64,000 nucleotides of DNA, taken from contig JACRCQ010000021.1 of assembly GCA_016218915.1 (NCBI GenBank), positions 119,917 to 183,916 on the forward strand, in the 5' to 3' direction. Within the stretch, counting starts at the first letter, position 1. The number at the start of each line of letters is the position of its first letter. The DNA comes from Deltaproteobacteria bacterium (GTDB lineage: Bacteria; Myxococcota_A; Polyangia; Polyangiales; Polyangiaceae). The translations under genes were made by a program, and so were the position numbers. Below the pieces are notes generated by a model. It was not told the DNA's origin, made no database searches, and worked only from the letters and a program-made list of their open reading frames with translations. Shown piece by piece: positions 28,489 to 37,582 of this stretch.

Positions 28489-29409
28489 ATGCCCGAGCTT
28501 CCTGACATCGTGGTGTACATCGAAGCGCTCCAGCGTCGGATCCAGGGGCAGACGCTGCAACGGGTCCGTCTCGCAAGCCCTTTCGTGCTCCGGACCTTTG
28601 ACCCTCCGATCACGAGCGCGAGCGGCCGGACCGTGGTGTCGCTGGAGCGGATCGGAAAGCGGATCGCGATCGGCCTCGACGGCGATCAATTTCTGGTGAT
28701 CCACCTGATGATCTCGGGGCGACTTCGCTGGCTCGCCCCGGGCGCGAAGGTCCCGGCTCGGCTCGGCCTCGCAGGCCTGGACTTTGCTGCGGGCACGCTG
28801 GTGCTCACCGAGGCGAGCACGCAGAAGCGCGCGAGCCTGCACCTGGTTCAAGGGCGCGGCTCGCTGCAAGCGTTCCATCGCGGCGGCCTGGAGCCCCTGG
28901 ACGCCACGCTCGCGGAGTTCCGGACAGCTCTGACCAGAGAGAGCCACACGCTCAAGCGCGCCCTGTCGGATCCGACCCTGTTCAGCGGAATCGGCAATGC
29001 CTACTCCGACGAGATGCTGCATCGCGCCCGCCTGTCCCCGGTCAGGCTCACGCGCCAGCTCAGCGATGAAGAGATCGAGCGTCTGTACCTGGCTTGTGGC
29101 GACACGCTCCGTCAATGGACCGATCGGCTTCGGCGCGAATGCGGGGAAGGGTTCCCTGAGAAGGTCACGGCATTTCGCGAGGACATGGCGGTGCATGGCC
29201 GCTACCGCAAGCCTTGTCCGGTGTGCGGGACGAGCGTGCAGAGGATCCGGTATGCATCCAATGAGGTCAACTATTGCCCGCGGTGTCAGACCGAAGGAAA
29301 GCTGCTGGCGGATCGGGGATTGTCCCGGTTGCTCAAGGGCGACTGGCCGCGCAGCATTGATGAGCTGGAAGAGCTGCACGAGCGACGCAGCGCGACAACC
29401 GCGGAATAG
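28489..29409 (+). CDS. Fpg/Nei-family DNA glycosylase
   Basis: 306-aa base-excision repair enzyme. The N-terminus is MPELPD (normally MPELPE), keeping the catalytic Pro2 and Glu3. H2TH-type elements follow (DPTLFSGIGNAYSDEML), and a C-terminal zinc finger with CPVC and CPRC. Family members excise oxidised bases and cut the abasic site by beta/delta elimination. The Glu-to-Asp change at position 6 and the extended tail after the finger (about 35 residues) make it hard to say whether it is MutM- or Nei-like. It starts 29 bp after the Cys-repeat gene, so co-transcription is plausible. Confidence 0.9.
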   Translation: MPELPDIVVYIEALQRRIQGQTLQRVRLASPFVLRTFDPPITSASGRTVVSLERIGKRIAIGLDGDQFLVIHLMISGRLRWLAPGAKVPARLGLAGLDFAAGTLVLTEASTQKRASLHLVQGRGSLQAFHRGGLEPLDATLAEFRTALTRESHTLKRALSDPTLFSGIGNAYSDEMLHRARLSPVRLTRQLSDEEIERLYLACGDTLRQWTDRLRRECGEGFPEKVTAFREDMAVHGRYRKPCPVCGTSVQRIRYASNEVNYCPRCQTEGKLLADRGLSRLLKGDWPRSIDELEELHERRSATTAE

Positions 29410-29466
29410 CTGTCTGTACGTGGAGGTTGTCCTGAACGCTGGCTCGTCGCATCATGCGTCTCCCCC

Positions 29467-30978
29467 ATGAGCGAGCAGGACCCTCTCTCCCTGATCGGAC
29501 AGACCCTCGACAAGGTCTATCGGGTCGACGCGCTCGTGGGAGAGGGTGGATTCGGAGTCGTCTACCGCGGCTTCCATCTCGACTTCGAGCAGCCCATCGC
29601 CATCAAGTGCCTCAAGATCCCCGAGGACTTTCCAGGGGACATGCGCGAGGCGTTTCTTCGCAAGTTCCGCGAAGAAGGCAGGCTGCAGTTCCAGCTGTCG
29701 CAGGGAGCCATCGGCATCGTGCGCTCCATCGCACTCGGCGACACGGTCACGCCCCGCGGCGTGTGGGCTCCGTTCGTGGTTCTGGAGTGGCTCGACGGTC
29801 AACCGCTGTCCGATGATCTCGATTCCAGACGAAAGCGCGGGCTCAAGGGGCGTCCTCTGACCGAAGTCCTGGCGCTGCTCGAGGTGCCGGCTCGCGCACT
29901 CAGCTACGCTCACGAGCGTCGGGTAGCTCACCGCGACATCAAGCCCGCAAACCTGTTCATCCTCCCGTCGCAGAAGCCGGGCGCGCCACCCATGCTCAAG
30001 CTGCTCGACTTCGGAATCGCCAAGGTGATGACCGAAGGTGCGAGCGCATCGCGTGCCAACGCCACCATGATGGGGTTCTCGTCGTTCACCCCCGACTATG
30101 CGGCACCTGAGCAGTTCGACCCCAAGTTCGGCCCGACCGGACCCTGGAGCGATGTCTACTCCTTTGCGATCGTCACCGTGGAGATGCTCACCGATCGCCC
30201 GGTCGCGGACAGCACGGAGCCGGTGGAGATCCTCCGCACAGCGATCGATGCAACGCGGAGACCCACGCCTCGCGCGCGAGGCGCGCAGATTCCAGACGCT
30301 GTGGAAGCTGTGTTCCGTCAGGCTTTGGCCGTGGCTGCCACGGATCGATTCCCTGACATGAATGCATTCTGGGAAGCGTTGGTATCAGCGGCCAGGCTCC
30401 CCACCGTCGGCCAGATGAATGCCCTGACCCCGGCGTCGCTCCCGATCGTGCCGGGCGTGCCCACACCCGCGTCGCTGGCTGCAGCACCCTCGACCAAGCC
30501 GCAGAATCCCCTGGCCGCGACCGTGGGGATGGGACCACCCATGGGCATGCCTCCGTCGGCCGCAGCGATGGGGCTGCCTTCACAGCAGCAGCCGATGGGC
30601 GTTCCATCGCTGCAACAGCCGATGGGCATGCCTTCACAGCAGCAGCCGATGGGGATGCCATCGCAGCAGCAGCCGATGGGCTCGATGCCCTACGGTCCTC
30701 AGCCGGTGTCCTGGCAACAAGGGCCGGTCATGCCGCAGCAGCCGATGTACCTGGGCGGCATGCAGCAGCCCTGGCAGCAGCCGTTCATGCAGCCGCAACC
30801 CCCGCCCATGCAGAGCGGGTCGGGCGGCACTGCGATGTGGCTCACAGTCCTGATCCTGATCTTCGTGGTGGGAGGGATCGTCGTGGGCGGCGTGATGTGC
30901 ACGTGTCTGGCGCTGGTGTCGAACAACCCGCCAGCGGCCCTGGATTCCGGCTCGCAGAACGCGGCATTCAAGCGGTAG
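29467..30978 (+). CDS. membrane Ser/Thr protein kinase with QQQPMG repeats
   Basis: 503 aa. An N-terminal kinase domain (about 15-300) has glycine loop VGEGGFGVVYRGF, lysine in IAIKCLK, HRDIKPAN and DFGIAK; the APE motif is visible as AAPEQFD. A Pro/Met/Gln-rich linker (about 320-450) contains nine-residue repeats of the type GMPSQQQPM, followed by one transmembrane helix (about 457-483) and a very short C-terminal tail, so there is almost no external sensor. Its stop overlaps the stop region of the convergent MATE gene by 11 bp. Confidence 0.92.
   Translation: MSEQDPLSLIGQTLDKVYRVDALVGEGGFGVVYRGFHLDFEQPIAIKCLKIPEDFPGDMREAFLRKFREEGRLQFQLSQGAIGIVRSIALGDTVTPRGVWAPFVVLEWLDGQPLSDDLDSRRKRGLKGRPLTEVLALLEVPARALSYAHERRVAHRDIKPANLFILPSQKPGAPPMLKLLDFGIAKVMTEGASASRANATMMGFSSFTPDYAAPEQFDPKFGPTGPWSDVYSFAIVTVEMLTDRPVADSTEPVEILRTAIDATRRPTPRARGAQIPDAVEAVFRQALAVAATDRFPDMNAFWEALVSAARLPTVGQMNALTPASLPIVPGVPTPASLAAAPSTKPQNPLAATVGMGPPMGMPPSAAAMGLPSQQQPMGVPSLQQPMGMPSQQQPMGMPSQQQPMGSMPYGPQPVSWQQGPVMPQQPMYLGGMQQPWQQPFMQPQPPPMQSGSGGTAMWLTVLILIFVVGGIVVGGVMCTCLALVSNNPPAALDSGSQNAAFKR
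30571..30678 (+). repeat. 27-bp tandem repeat in kinase linker
   Basis: Four consecutive 27-base units encoding GLPSQQQPM, GVPSLQQPM, GMPSQQQPM and GMPSQQQPM. The units are close enough in DNA sequence to suggest recent slippage or unequal recombination. Confidence 0.85.
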
Positions 30979-32455
30979 TGAGCGCAAAACGCCCGCGCCG
31001 ATAGACCACGATGTACGAGGCTGCGAGCACCACGCTCGTGGCCACCACGACCCACCACAACCTCACGGGGCTCGCACCCTGCCCTGTGACCGCAAGGATG
31101 CTGAAGGGAAGCTGGAACACCACCATCACGATCGCGTCGATGATCATCGTCAGCCGGGTCTGTCCCGCGCCTTGCATCGCGCTGCCGAGCACGATGCCGA
31201 TGCCCAGCGCGATGTAGGAGGGCGACACGGTTCGCAGATACCCCATGGCAATCTGCACGACTGTCGGCTCGTCGGTGAAGAACGCGACGACCGTCTCACC
31301 CACGAAACGGAAGGTCACCGCGAGGGCGATCATCGCCAGCGCGTTGTAGCCGGCAGACAGCCAGCCGCTGCGGATGGCTCTCGGACGCTGCCCTGCGCCG
31401 AGATTCTGGGCGACAAAGGTCTGCGCTGCGCTGCCCCAGCCCATGCCCACGAACAGCGCCAGCGTCTCGAGACGGAACACCACGCCGAGAGCGATCGTTG
31501 CGCGCTGATCGGTTGCCGTGGTGAAGGCGCGCGCCACGAGCGAATGGGTGACCAGCATGGCCAGGATGCGGACCACGAGCTGCGTGCTCGCAGGCCACGC
31601 CACCTGCAGGATGCGCCGGATCATCTCCGCATCAGGGGCAAAGGACCGCAGCTTGCGCACGAGCTTGAAGCGCCACTCCACGGCGACGATCAAGGGAACG
31701 AGCACAACCGTTCTTGCGATCACCGTGGCCCAGGCTGCCCCTATCAGCTCCATCCGGGGCAGGTGAAGCAGGCGTGCGATCGGCGGCCCCCACGAGAAGA
31801 CCGTCGGAGCATCGCCGGGCCCATAGACGAGCAGAACGGCAAGGACGAGATTGATCACGTTCGCGCTCACCAGCATCACGACCGGGGTCTTGCTCGAGCC
31901 GAGGGCGCGCTGGATGGCGGTGACTTGCAGAAGGAAGAAGATCGAGTAGCTGCCCCCTACGATCACGCGCAGGTAGGTGGTCCCCAGCTCTGCGACCTCC
32001 CCCTTGGCCCCCACCAGATCGTGCATGATGGTTCCGGCGAAGCCGATTCCGATCAAGCCGAACACCAGCCCCAGCACACCCACCAGCAGGAGCGACTGCC
32101 ACGCCACGGATCGGACCTCATCCCCCTCGCCCCGCCCGTGACGCGTCGCTACCATCGCTGCGGTGGCGATCGACACGCCGTAGCTGATGATGGTCCCAAG
32201 GGCTGCGATCTGATCGCAGATGCCGATCGCGCCGAGCGAGGGCCCGGCCAGCTGCGCCTCCAACCTCGAGATCAGGTAGGCGTCCACCAGGTTGAACGTG
32301 GTCTGCAGCCCCATCCCGAGCGCGAGCGGCACACCGAAACGCGCCACCTCGAAGCCCAGCGGGCCGCGGAGGATTCGTGTGGTGGCTCGGTCGTGGGTCT
32401 GCAAGACGCGCCCTACTCGTCTTTGGAATCCGACGCCTGCTCGCGTCGGAAGCAC
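30968..32455 (-). CDS. MATE-family multidrug/metabolite exporter
   Basis: A 495-aa membrane protein with about twelve transmembrane segments. MATE features include the N-terminal PLALGMGLQTTFNLVDAYLI stretch and the second-half equivalent AWPASTQLVVRILAMLV. MATE proteins export cationic compounds in exchange for H+ or Na+. The GTG start at 32455 overlaps the end of the RNase HII-like gene by 43 bp; a TTG at 32404, just after that gene's stop, is an alternative. The two genes are likely co-transcribed. Confidence 0.88.
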   Translation of the reverse strand: MLPTRAGVGFQRRVGRVLQTHDRATTRILRGPLGFEVARFGVPLALGMGLQTTFNLVDAYLISRLEAQLAGPSLGAIGICDQIAALGTIISYGVSIATAAMVATRHGRGEGDEVRSVAWQSLLLVGVLGLVFGLIGIGFAGTIMHDLVGAKGEVAELGTTYLRVIVGGSYSIFFLLQVTAIQRALGSSKTPVVMLVSANVINLVLAVLLVYGPGDAPTVFSWGPPIARLLHLPRMELIGAAWATVIARTVVLVPLIVAVEWRFKLVRKLRSFAPDAEMIRRILQVAWPASTQLVVRILAMLVTHSLVARAFTTATDQRATIALGVVFRLETLALFVGMGWGSAAQTFVAQNLGAGQRPRAIRSGWLSAGYNALAMIALAVTFRFVGETVVAFFTDEPTVVQIAMGYLRTVSPSYIALGIGIVLGSAMQGAGQTRLTMIIDAIVMVVFQLPFSILAVTGQGASPVRLWWVVVATSVVLAASYIVVYRRGRFALTTA

Positions 32456-33363
32456 AGGTCCGGAATGCCTAGGCGTCGACGCCGCGCAAGCGTAGCGCGC
32501 ACGAAGCGAGCTGTGACCGGATCGTTGTAGCCGCTCGCATCCGGAAGCTCAGGCTCCTGGCGCTGGTAGAAGCGCACGATGCGTTTCATCAGAAGCTCGC
32601 GCAAGTACTTGCCCACCAGCGAGCCGAGGGCCACCAGCGGATCGCTTCCGTCAGCATCTCGCCGAAAATGAACGATCCCTACCCCGGGAAACCCGTAGCT
32701 CGAGCAAGCTCGCTCCTCGCCGAGCACGGTGTGCAGCCTGTCGCCGAGCACGGACATGGCCGGGACGTATCTCTGCAGGCCTCCGACCTTGCCGCAGACC
32801 ACCTCGATGTCCTGGCAGGCCTCGGCGCGCGCCGCGAGAATCAGGCGCTCCATGGCATGCAGGTCGGACTCGAAGCGCCCGCAGCCGTTGTGGCGAGCCT
32901 CGTTGAGCGCCCGGACGCAGACGATCAAGCTTCGCGCCCACACCACGTCGATCCCCCGACGATCGAGCAGGTCGAGGTCCTGGCGTGCTGCATCGACCTG
33001 GGCTTCGTCGGCTTCAAAGCCCTCTCCCTCGGCAGACCAGCACTGGGTCAGCCCGAGGTCAGGGCACATCGAGACGCGCTGGTGGCGTTGCTCGAGCGCG
33101 AGGGCCTCCACCAGGGCGTCCGGGCTCGAAGCCCTGATCTTGCATCTCTCGGCGACGGCGCGGGCCCATGCCTCCGCGAGTGCAACCTTGCCGTGGCTCA
33201 CCAGGGCCTTGGAATCATCGAGCCGCTCGTGCAGGAACCGGGTGCCGTCCTGGCGCAGGCCTTGGCGCGCCGATTCGCTCACTCTCGCCATCACGGCGGT
33301 CACGAGCATCGGCCCCAATTGCGGCCCGAGTCCGTTCTCGTCGATGCCGGCATGCCAGGGCAT
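32413..33363 (-). CDS. divergent RNase HII-like protein
   Basis: 316 aa, longer than typical RNase HII (about 200-230). The N-terminus has the family's first acidic pair, D8 and E9 (GIDENGLGPQLGPM), and a DDSKAL motif. The third catalytic Asp, usually in a VDG-like strand, seems replaced (EVVCGKVGG), and the ASIVAKVxRD-like region reads LGSLVGKYLREL. A roughly 60-residue insert (about 75-135) interrupts the fold. RNA-DNA hybrid cleavage may be lost or altered. It lies upstream of the MATE gene on the same strand, and is divergent from the following lipoprotein. Confidence 0.7.
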   Translation of the reverse strand: MPWHAGIDENGLGPQLGPMLVTAVMARVSESARQGLRQDGTRFLHERLDDSKALVSHGKVALAEAWARAVAERCKIRASSPDALVEALALEQRHQRVSMCPDLGLTQCWSAEGEGFEADEAQVDAARQDLDLLDRRGIDVVWARSLIVCVRALNEARHNGCGRFESDLHAMERLILAARAEACQDIEVVCGKVGGLQRYVPAMSVLGDRLHTVLGEERACSSYGFPGVGIVHFRRDADGSDPLVALGSLVGKYLRELLMKRIVRFYQRQEPELPDASGYNDPVTARFVRATLARRRRLGIPDLCFRREQASDSKDE

Positions 33364-33457
33364 GATCCGCGAACCTTAGCCGAACGAGAGCGCGCTTGCT
33401 AACAGGGCATACGCCACGAATTTTCCCCTTCCAGGCTCTGGGGGATACAAGGAGCCC

Positions 33458-33946
33458 ATGCGACCTCGCCACACGCTTGCCTTCGCGCTCAGTGCAACGT
33501 TGCTGTTCGGATGCCTCGCCACGCAGTCCAAAGGGGCCAAGCTGCAGGACGCCGCACAGAACCTGAACATTGCGACGCGATTTGGCAGGATGGACATCGC
33601 CAGCGAGCTGGTGGCTGAGAAGTCGCTCGTGGACTTCAATCGCAAGCACATGGCCTGGGGACGTGACGTGCGCGTGATCGACGTCGAATTCCAGGGTGTG
33701 CAGCTGATGAGCAAAGACGAGGCGACGGTGCTGGTCGCCGTGGGGTGGCAACGACCGGACGAGCAGGAGCTGCGCACGACCCAGGTGATGCAGAACTGGC
33801 AGTACGGGGTCAAGGGCTGGAAGCTGGTGGACGAGTCGCGAGCAGCCGGCGACGTCGGGCTGCTGGGCGAGAAGATCGACGTGCTTCGCCCTGACAAGCG
33901 GGCTGACGTTCACTTCAAGTCGGTGACGATTCCGTCGCCCTATTGA
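33458..33946 (+). CDS. lipoprotein, unknown function
   Basis: 162 aa. The signal peptide MRPRHTLAFALSATLLFGC ends in the lipobox LFGC. The mature domain is small and mixed alpha/beta (KLQDAAQNLNIATRFGRMD, then several strands including VRVIDVEFQGVQL and YGVKGWKLVDES). A GGAG ribosome-binding site (AAGGAGCCC) precedes the ATG. I do not recognise a family. Confidence 0.82.
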   Translation: MRPRHTLAFALSATLLFGCLATQSKGAKLQDAAQNLNIATRFGRMDIASELVAEKSLVDFNRKHMAWGRDVRVIDVEFQGVQLMSKDEATVLVAVGWQRPDEQELRTTQVMQNWQYGVKGWKLVDESRAAGDVGLLGEKIDVLRPDKRADVHFKSVTIPSPY

Positions 33947-34027
33947 CGCGAGGGCAGGTTCGGCCCTGGGCAAGCAGGCGCGGCGAGCCCGCCTACGCGG
34001 GACCAGGCGCAGCCGCCGCCGGACAGG

Positions 34028-34264
34028 TCAGCCTTCGGCGCCTTCCGCGGGCTTGGCTTCGGGCACTGGCGGCGCTTCGGGAGCCGGTGGAGGCGCAGCA
34101 GCCGAAGCCTTCTCCTTCTTGGAGGGCGCTTTTTTGGCAGCCACGGGGGCAGCCTTTCCGGCAGCAGCCGAGGCGGCGAGCTGGCGCTTGTCGCGCGCGA
34201 GCTTCTTCACCTGCGAGTGGCGCCGCTTCATCTTCTGCGACTTCCGTCGATCTCTCTTCGCCAT
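34028..34264 (-). CDS. small basic Lys/Ala/Pro-rich protein
   Basis: 78 aa from ATG 34264, chosen for its strong TAGGAG ribosome-binding site. The first 30 residues are very basic (MAKRDRRKSQKMKRRHSQVK), then an Ala/Lys stretch, then an acidic Pro/Ala/Glu tail. This charge layout resembles histone-H1-like or ribosome-associated small proteins of high-GC bacteria. Nucleic-acid binding is an inference. Confidence 0.65.
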   Translation of the reverse strand: MAKRDRRKSQKMKRRHSQVKKLARDKRQLAASAAAGKAAPVAAKKAPSKKEKASAAAPPPAPEAPPVPEAKPAEGAEG

Positions 34265-34463
34265 ATGTGCGTCTCCTACGTGCCCTGACGCTCGGCCAGC
34301 CTTCGGCCGGGCGTGCGATGTGTCCATTGCATCGGACGGCAGAGGCCGTCCGGGAAGCGGCCGAGAGGTTCTCACACTCGGCGCGCGGGGCGGCAACTAT
34401 TTGTGCAGATCGACGCGCAGATCAAGCGCTTGTTTCGCGGGCCTGCGAAACGCCACCTGAACC

Positions 34464-34793
34464 TCAGCCTGACGAGGCTCCTTCGAGGCTCTGCTCACGT
34501 CCACGTATCTCGAGTCGGTAACGACTGTTCGCGGTCTCGATGAAGAAGACATCAAGCCCAACCACGCGAAGAACACGCTTGACCGGCGTCGTTACATACT
34601 CGTGCAATCCGTCGGAGAACTCGATGACGATGACGGATCCCTTTCGTGGCGCCCTAACCAGGCGCCCCGAGACCGCGCGCGAGCCTCGTCCGAGCTTGCG
34701 AAGCACGACCAGCACACCCTCATGGTAGCACCGGTGTCGCTGCCGTCTACATGCCAGGTGTGCCTTGTCCTTCTTAAACCTGAAGATGCCCAC
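34464..34793 (-). CDS. small unknown protein
   Basis: 109 aa from a GTG at 34793. The C-terminal half (GSVIVIEFSDGLHEYVTTPV, VGLDVFFIETANSRYRLEIR) reads like a compact beta-rich domain, while the first 40 residues are basic. An AAGGAG precedes the start by nine bases. It lies 200 bp upstream of the 5' end of alr, on the opposite strand. A shorter start (GTG for V27 or later) cannot be excluded. Confidence 0.5.
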   Translation of the reverse strand: MGIFRFKKDKAHLACRRQRHRCYHEGVLVVLRKLGRGSRAVSGRLVRAPRKGSVIVIEFSDGLHEYVTTPVKRVLRVVGLDVFFIETANSRYRLEIRGREQSLEGASSG

Positions 34794-34991
34794 CTCCGGC
34801 CACTCCTTTCAGGGTCAGGCCGACCGGTCACCGGGCCCGGGTCCGGCTCCTTTCGTGGTGTCCATCCGTTCATGGGCAACAGAAGGGCTCGGGCCGGTGC
34901 ACCAAGAGCCTGCTTCACCTTGCGCGCTCGCCCAAACTGCAGGAATCTTGACCGTTCGCGCAGCGTTCCGGTAAGGGCGAGGTAGATAAAC

Positions 34992-36182
34992 ATGGCCCTG
35001 CCTGTCGCTGTCCCAGTTCCACGCGTGTTGCGCCCCAGAAGAGCTGCCCCGTCGGATGCAGTCCGACCCACCCGCGCCGACATCAATCTCGGCAGCCTGA
35101 GGCATAACTTGCACGTCGTAAGACGATTCGCCGGAAACTCGCTTGTCTACGGGGTGCTCAAGGCGGACGCCTACGGCCATGGTGCACCCGCCGTCGCCCG
35201 TACCCTGGAGCGCGCGGGAATCGACGGCATCTGCGTAGCTCTGCTCGAAGAAGGCATCGAGCTGCGCGAAGCCGGGATTCGTGCCCCGATCCTGATCATG
35301 GGGGGCTACTACGGCGATGCCTGGAGCGAGGTGCTCGCACGCAACCTCACCCCGGTCGTCTACGAGCCCGCCCAGATCGAAGCCCTCGCCCGCGAGGTGA
35401 GATACTACGAAGCTCCGCCCGCCGCCGTGCATCTCAAGGTCGATACCGGCATGGCCCGCCTCGGCGTGCGCTTCGAGCGACTCGAAGAGATGATGGACGC
35501 GTTTGACCAGTGCCCTGAGGTCAAGCTCACCGGGATGATGACCCACTTTGCCAACGCCGACCGCGGCGACCTGCATCTGACCGACGAGCAGTGCGGCGTC
35601 TTCGATGCGTCCGTGGCGATGGCAGAGAAACGGGGCCACAGCTCGCTCATGCGCCACGCTGCCAACAGCGCTGCCCTGATGCGTACCGAACGCTACCGCT
35701 ACGACATGGTGCGTCCGGGGATCGCCCTGTTCGGCGTCGAGCCGTCCCCGGACCTGGCCAAGGACCTGCGTCCGGTCATGCGCGTTCGCAGCGAGATCAT
35801 TGCCCTGCGCGACATTCCCGAAGGGGCGCCTGCAGGCTACGGCTCGACGTGGTGTGCCACGCGCGCAACACGCATCGCAACCATTCCGATGGGATACGCG
35901 GACGGAGTCAATCGCAGCCTGTCGAATGTGGGGCGCGTGCTCGTTCGCGGGCGCTCCTGCGCGATTGTCGGCAACGTGTCGATGGACTTGATCATGGTCG
36001 ACGTGACCGCGATCCCAGGCGTGACGCTGCGCGACGAGGTCGTCGTGCTGGGATCCCAGCAAGGTCCCCTCGGCTCCGACACCATCACACCTGAAGAGAT
36101 CGCCCACGCGTCAGGGACGATCCCGTGGGAAGTGCTGACCGGAATCTCCCGGCGCGTGCCCCGCTTCTACCGCGAGCCGTAG
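34992..36182 (+). CDS. alr: alanine racemase
   Basis: Pyridoxal-phosphate enzyme (396 aa) making D-alanine for peptidoglycan. The PLP lysine is in YGVLKADAYGHG, and the second catalytic base Tyr in APAGYGSTW. The C-terminal domain contains IPMGYADG and VGNVSMD, which are highly conserved. The N-terminal 25 residues before RADINLGSLRHNL are extra and poorly conserved, so the true start could be a little downstream, but ATG 34992 has a GAGGT just upstream. A TTGACC at 34948-34953 is a possible -35 element. Confidence 0.95.
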   Translation: MALPVAVPVPRVLRPRRAAPSDAVRPTRADINLGSLRHNLHVVRRFAGNSLVYGVLKADAYGHGAPAVARTLERAGIDGICVALLEEGIELREAGIRAPILIMGGYYGDAWSEVLARNLTPVVYEPAQIEALAREVRYYEAPPAAVHLKVDTGMARLGVRFERLEEMMDAFDQCPEVKLTGMMTHFANADRGDLHLTDEQCGVFDASVAMAEKRGHSSLMRHAANSAALMRTERYRYDMVRPGIALFGVEPSPDLAKDLRPVMRVRSEIIALRDIPEGAPAGYGSTWCATRATRIATIPMGYADGVNRSLSNVGRVLVRGRSCAIVGNVSMDLIMVDVTAIPGVTLRDEVVVLGSQQGPLGSDTITPEEIAHASGTIPWEVLTGISRRVPRFYREP

Positions 36183-36192
36183 ACGATCCGGA

Positions 36193-37473
36193 TCAGCGCT
36201 CGCCGACTCGGAGCGATTCCATGTGGCTGCGCACGATCGCCATCAGCTCGTCATTGGTCAGGATGTGATCCTCGGACTTGGCCTTGACGAGCACTGCAGC
36301 CACGAGCTCGTTGGTCGGCGGAATACCGTGGCTGTGCAGCCAGTGCACCACGTTCGACGCCCCGGACATCCACCCGATCCCGATCTGCTGCGTACGTCCG
36401 AACCAACCCGCGGGGATGCTCGAGTACACCCGGTCCGCCAGCCATTGCTGCCCCTTGGTTTCGGCTTTCATGATGGCCGACGCATGGACGCCGGTGGCTG
36501 TGCGGAATGCGTCGCGCCCCACCACGGGGTAGTTCACAGGCACGGTCCAACCCATGATCGAAGCGGCCATCTGGCAGTAGGCCGGCAGCCCGCGCAGATC
36601 CTGCTCGTCGAGCAACCCGCAGAGCTTGAGGTTCACCAGCAGAAGCTCCATGGGCGCGTTGCCCACGCGCTCGCCAATTCCCAGCGCTGTCCCGTGCGCG
36701 CGATCCGCACCGCACCGCAGCGCGTGGAGCGCGTTCGCCAACGCGAGCCCCCGGTCGTTGTGTCCATGCCAGTCGATCCCGATCCCTTTGGCCCCGGTCT
36801 CGGCGAGCACCAGGCGCGTGAATCCGATCAGCGCCTCCACACCCGGGGGCGTCGCCTGTCCCACGGTGTCCGCAAGACACACCCGCCCGGCGCCATGATC
36901 GATGGCGACCTTCATCATGGTGGCAAGTACTTCCGGACGAGATCGCGTCGCATCCTCGATCACGAACGCGACCCGGAGCCCGGCTCGCACCGCCAGATCG
37001 ATCGCTTCCGACGAAAGCCGCGTCATCTGCGGCAGGTCCCAGTCCTCTGTCAGCTGACGGATCGGGCTGGAGCCGATGAAGACATAGACCTCGATCGCGA
37101 GGCCGACGCTTTGGGATATGTCGATGATCGGCCTGACGTCGGCGACCAGGGTCCTGCCTGCAGCGACGGGTCGAAGCCGCATCCGGCTGCGTTCGATCTC
37201 GCGGCACAGCCCGAGCGCGTGATCGCGATTGCGCTGGGACGCACCTGGGAGCCCGACATTGGCGACGTGGATGCCCACGGCGTCCATTCGGTGCAGCAGG
37301 GCGACCTTGTCTTCGAGCCTCGGATCGATGACCGACGGGTTTTGCAGGCCGTCTCGAAGCGTTTCGTCGCAGAAGCTGAGGTCAGCGGGATAGCCTGGAG
37401 CCCGAGCCACATGCTCGTTCCAATCGTACATCAGGTCTTCCGCGGCAAAGCCGCCAGCTCGCTGCTCAGGCAT
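36193..37473 (-). CDS. 2-isopropylmalate synthase/HMG-CoA-lyase-like enzyme
   Basis: A 426-aa DRE-TIM metallolyase. Key sites are FCDETLRDGLQNP (metal and substrate Arg/Asp), DWHGHNDRGLALANAL (metal His pair) and GIGERVGNA. The family condenses acetyl-CoA with 2-oxo acids (LeuA, homocitrate and citramalate synthases) or cleaves HMG-CoA. The LeuA regulatory domain is absent, and C-terminal residues after about 310 show an unusual VGRDAFRTATGVHASA segment typical of synthases. The substrate is not resolved. ATG 37473 was used because upstream codons lack family similarity. It converges on alr. Confidence 0.82.
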   Translation of the reverse strand: MPEQRAGGFAAEDLMYDWNEHVARAPGYPADLSFCDETLRDGLQNPSVIDPRLEDKVALLHRMDAVGIHVANVGLPGASQRNRDHALGLCREIERSRMRLRPVAAGRTLVADVRPIIDISQSVGLAIEVYVFIGSSPIRQLTEDWDLPQMTRLSSEAIDLAVRAGLRVAFVIEDATRSRPEVLATMMKVAIDHGAGRVCLADTVGQATPPGVEALIGFTRLVLAETGAKGIGIDWHGHNDRGLALANALHALRCGADRAHGTALGIGERVGNAPMELLLVNLKLCGLLDEQDLRGLPAYCQMAASIMGWTVPVNYPVVGRDAFRTATGVHASAIMKAETKGQQWLADRVYSSIPAGWFGRTQQIGIGWMSGASNVVHWLHSHGIPPTNELVAAVLVKAKSEDHILTNDELMAIVRSHMESLRVGER

Positions 37474-37527
37474 CAAGGGATCAGTATAAGGGCGAGGCTG
37501 CGCGGGAGCGAGATGGGAACGCGCCGA

Positions 37528-37548
37528 GCCGTCCGAAGGACGGACGGC
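37528..37548 (-). terminator. hairpin downstream of the amidohydrolase gene
   Basis: GCCGTCC (37528-37534) and GGACGGC (37542-37548) form a perfect 7-bp stem with a 7-base loop, 35 bp after the stop of the amidohydrolase gene. No T-run follows, so it would be a weak or factor-assisted terminator. Confidence 0.4.
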
Positions 37549-37582
37549 CCGGTCTTGCGCATGGCGTTGCTGGGAGCTCGAA

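Noticed and set aside
30571..30678. CRISPR-like periodicity
   Set aside because: The 27-bp units are contiguous, in frame and coding; there are no spacers between repeats.
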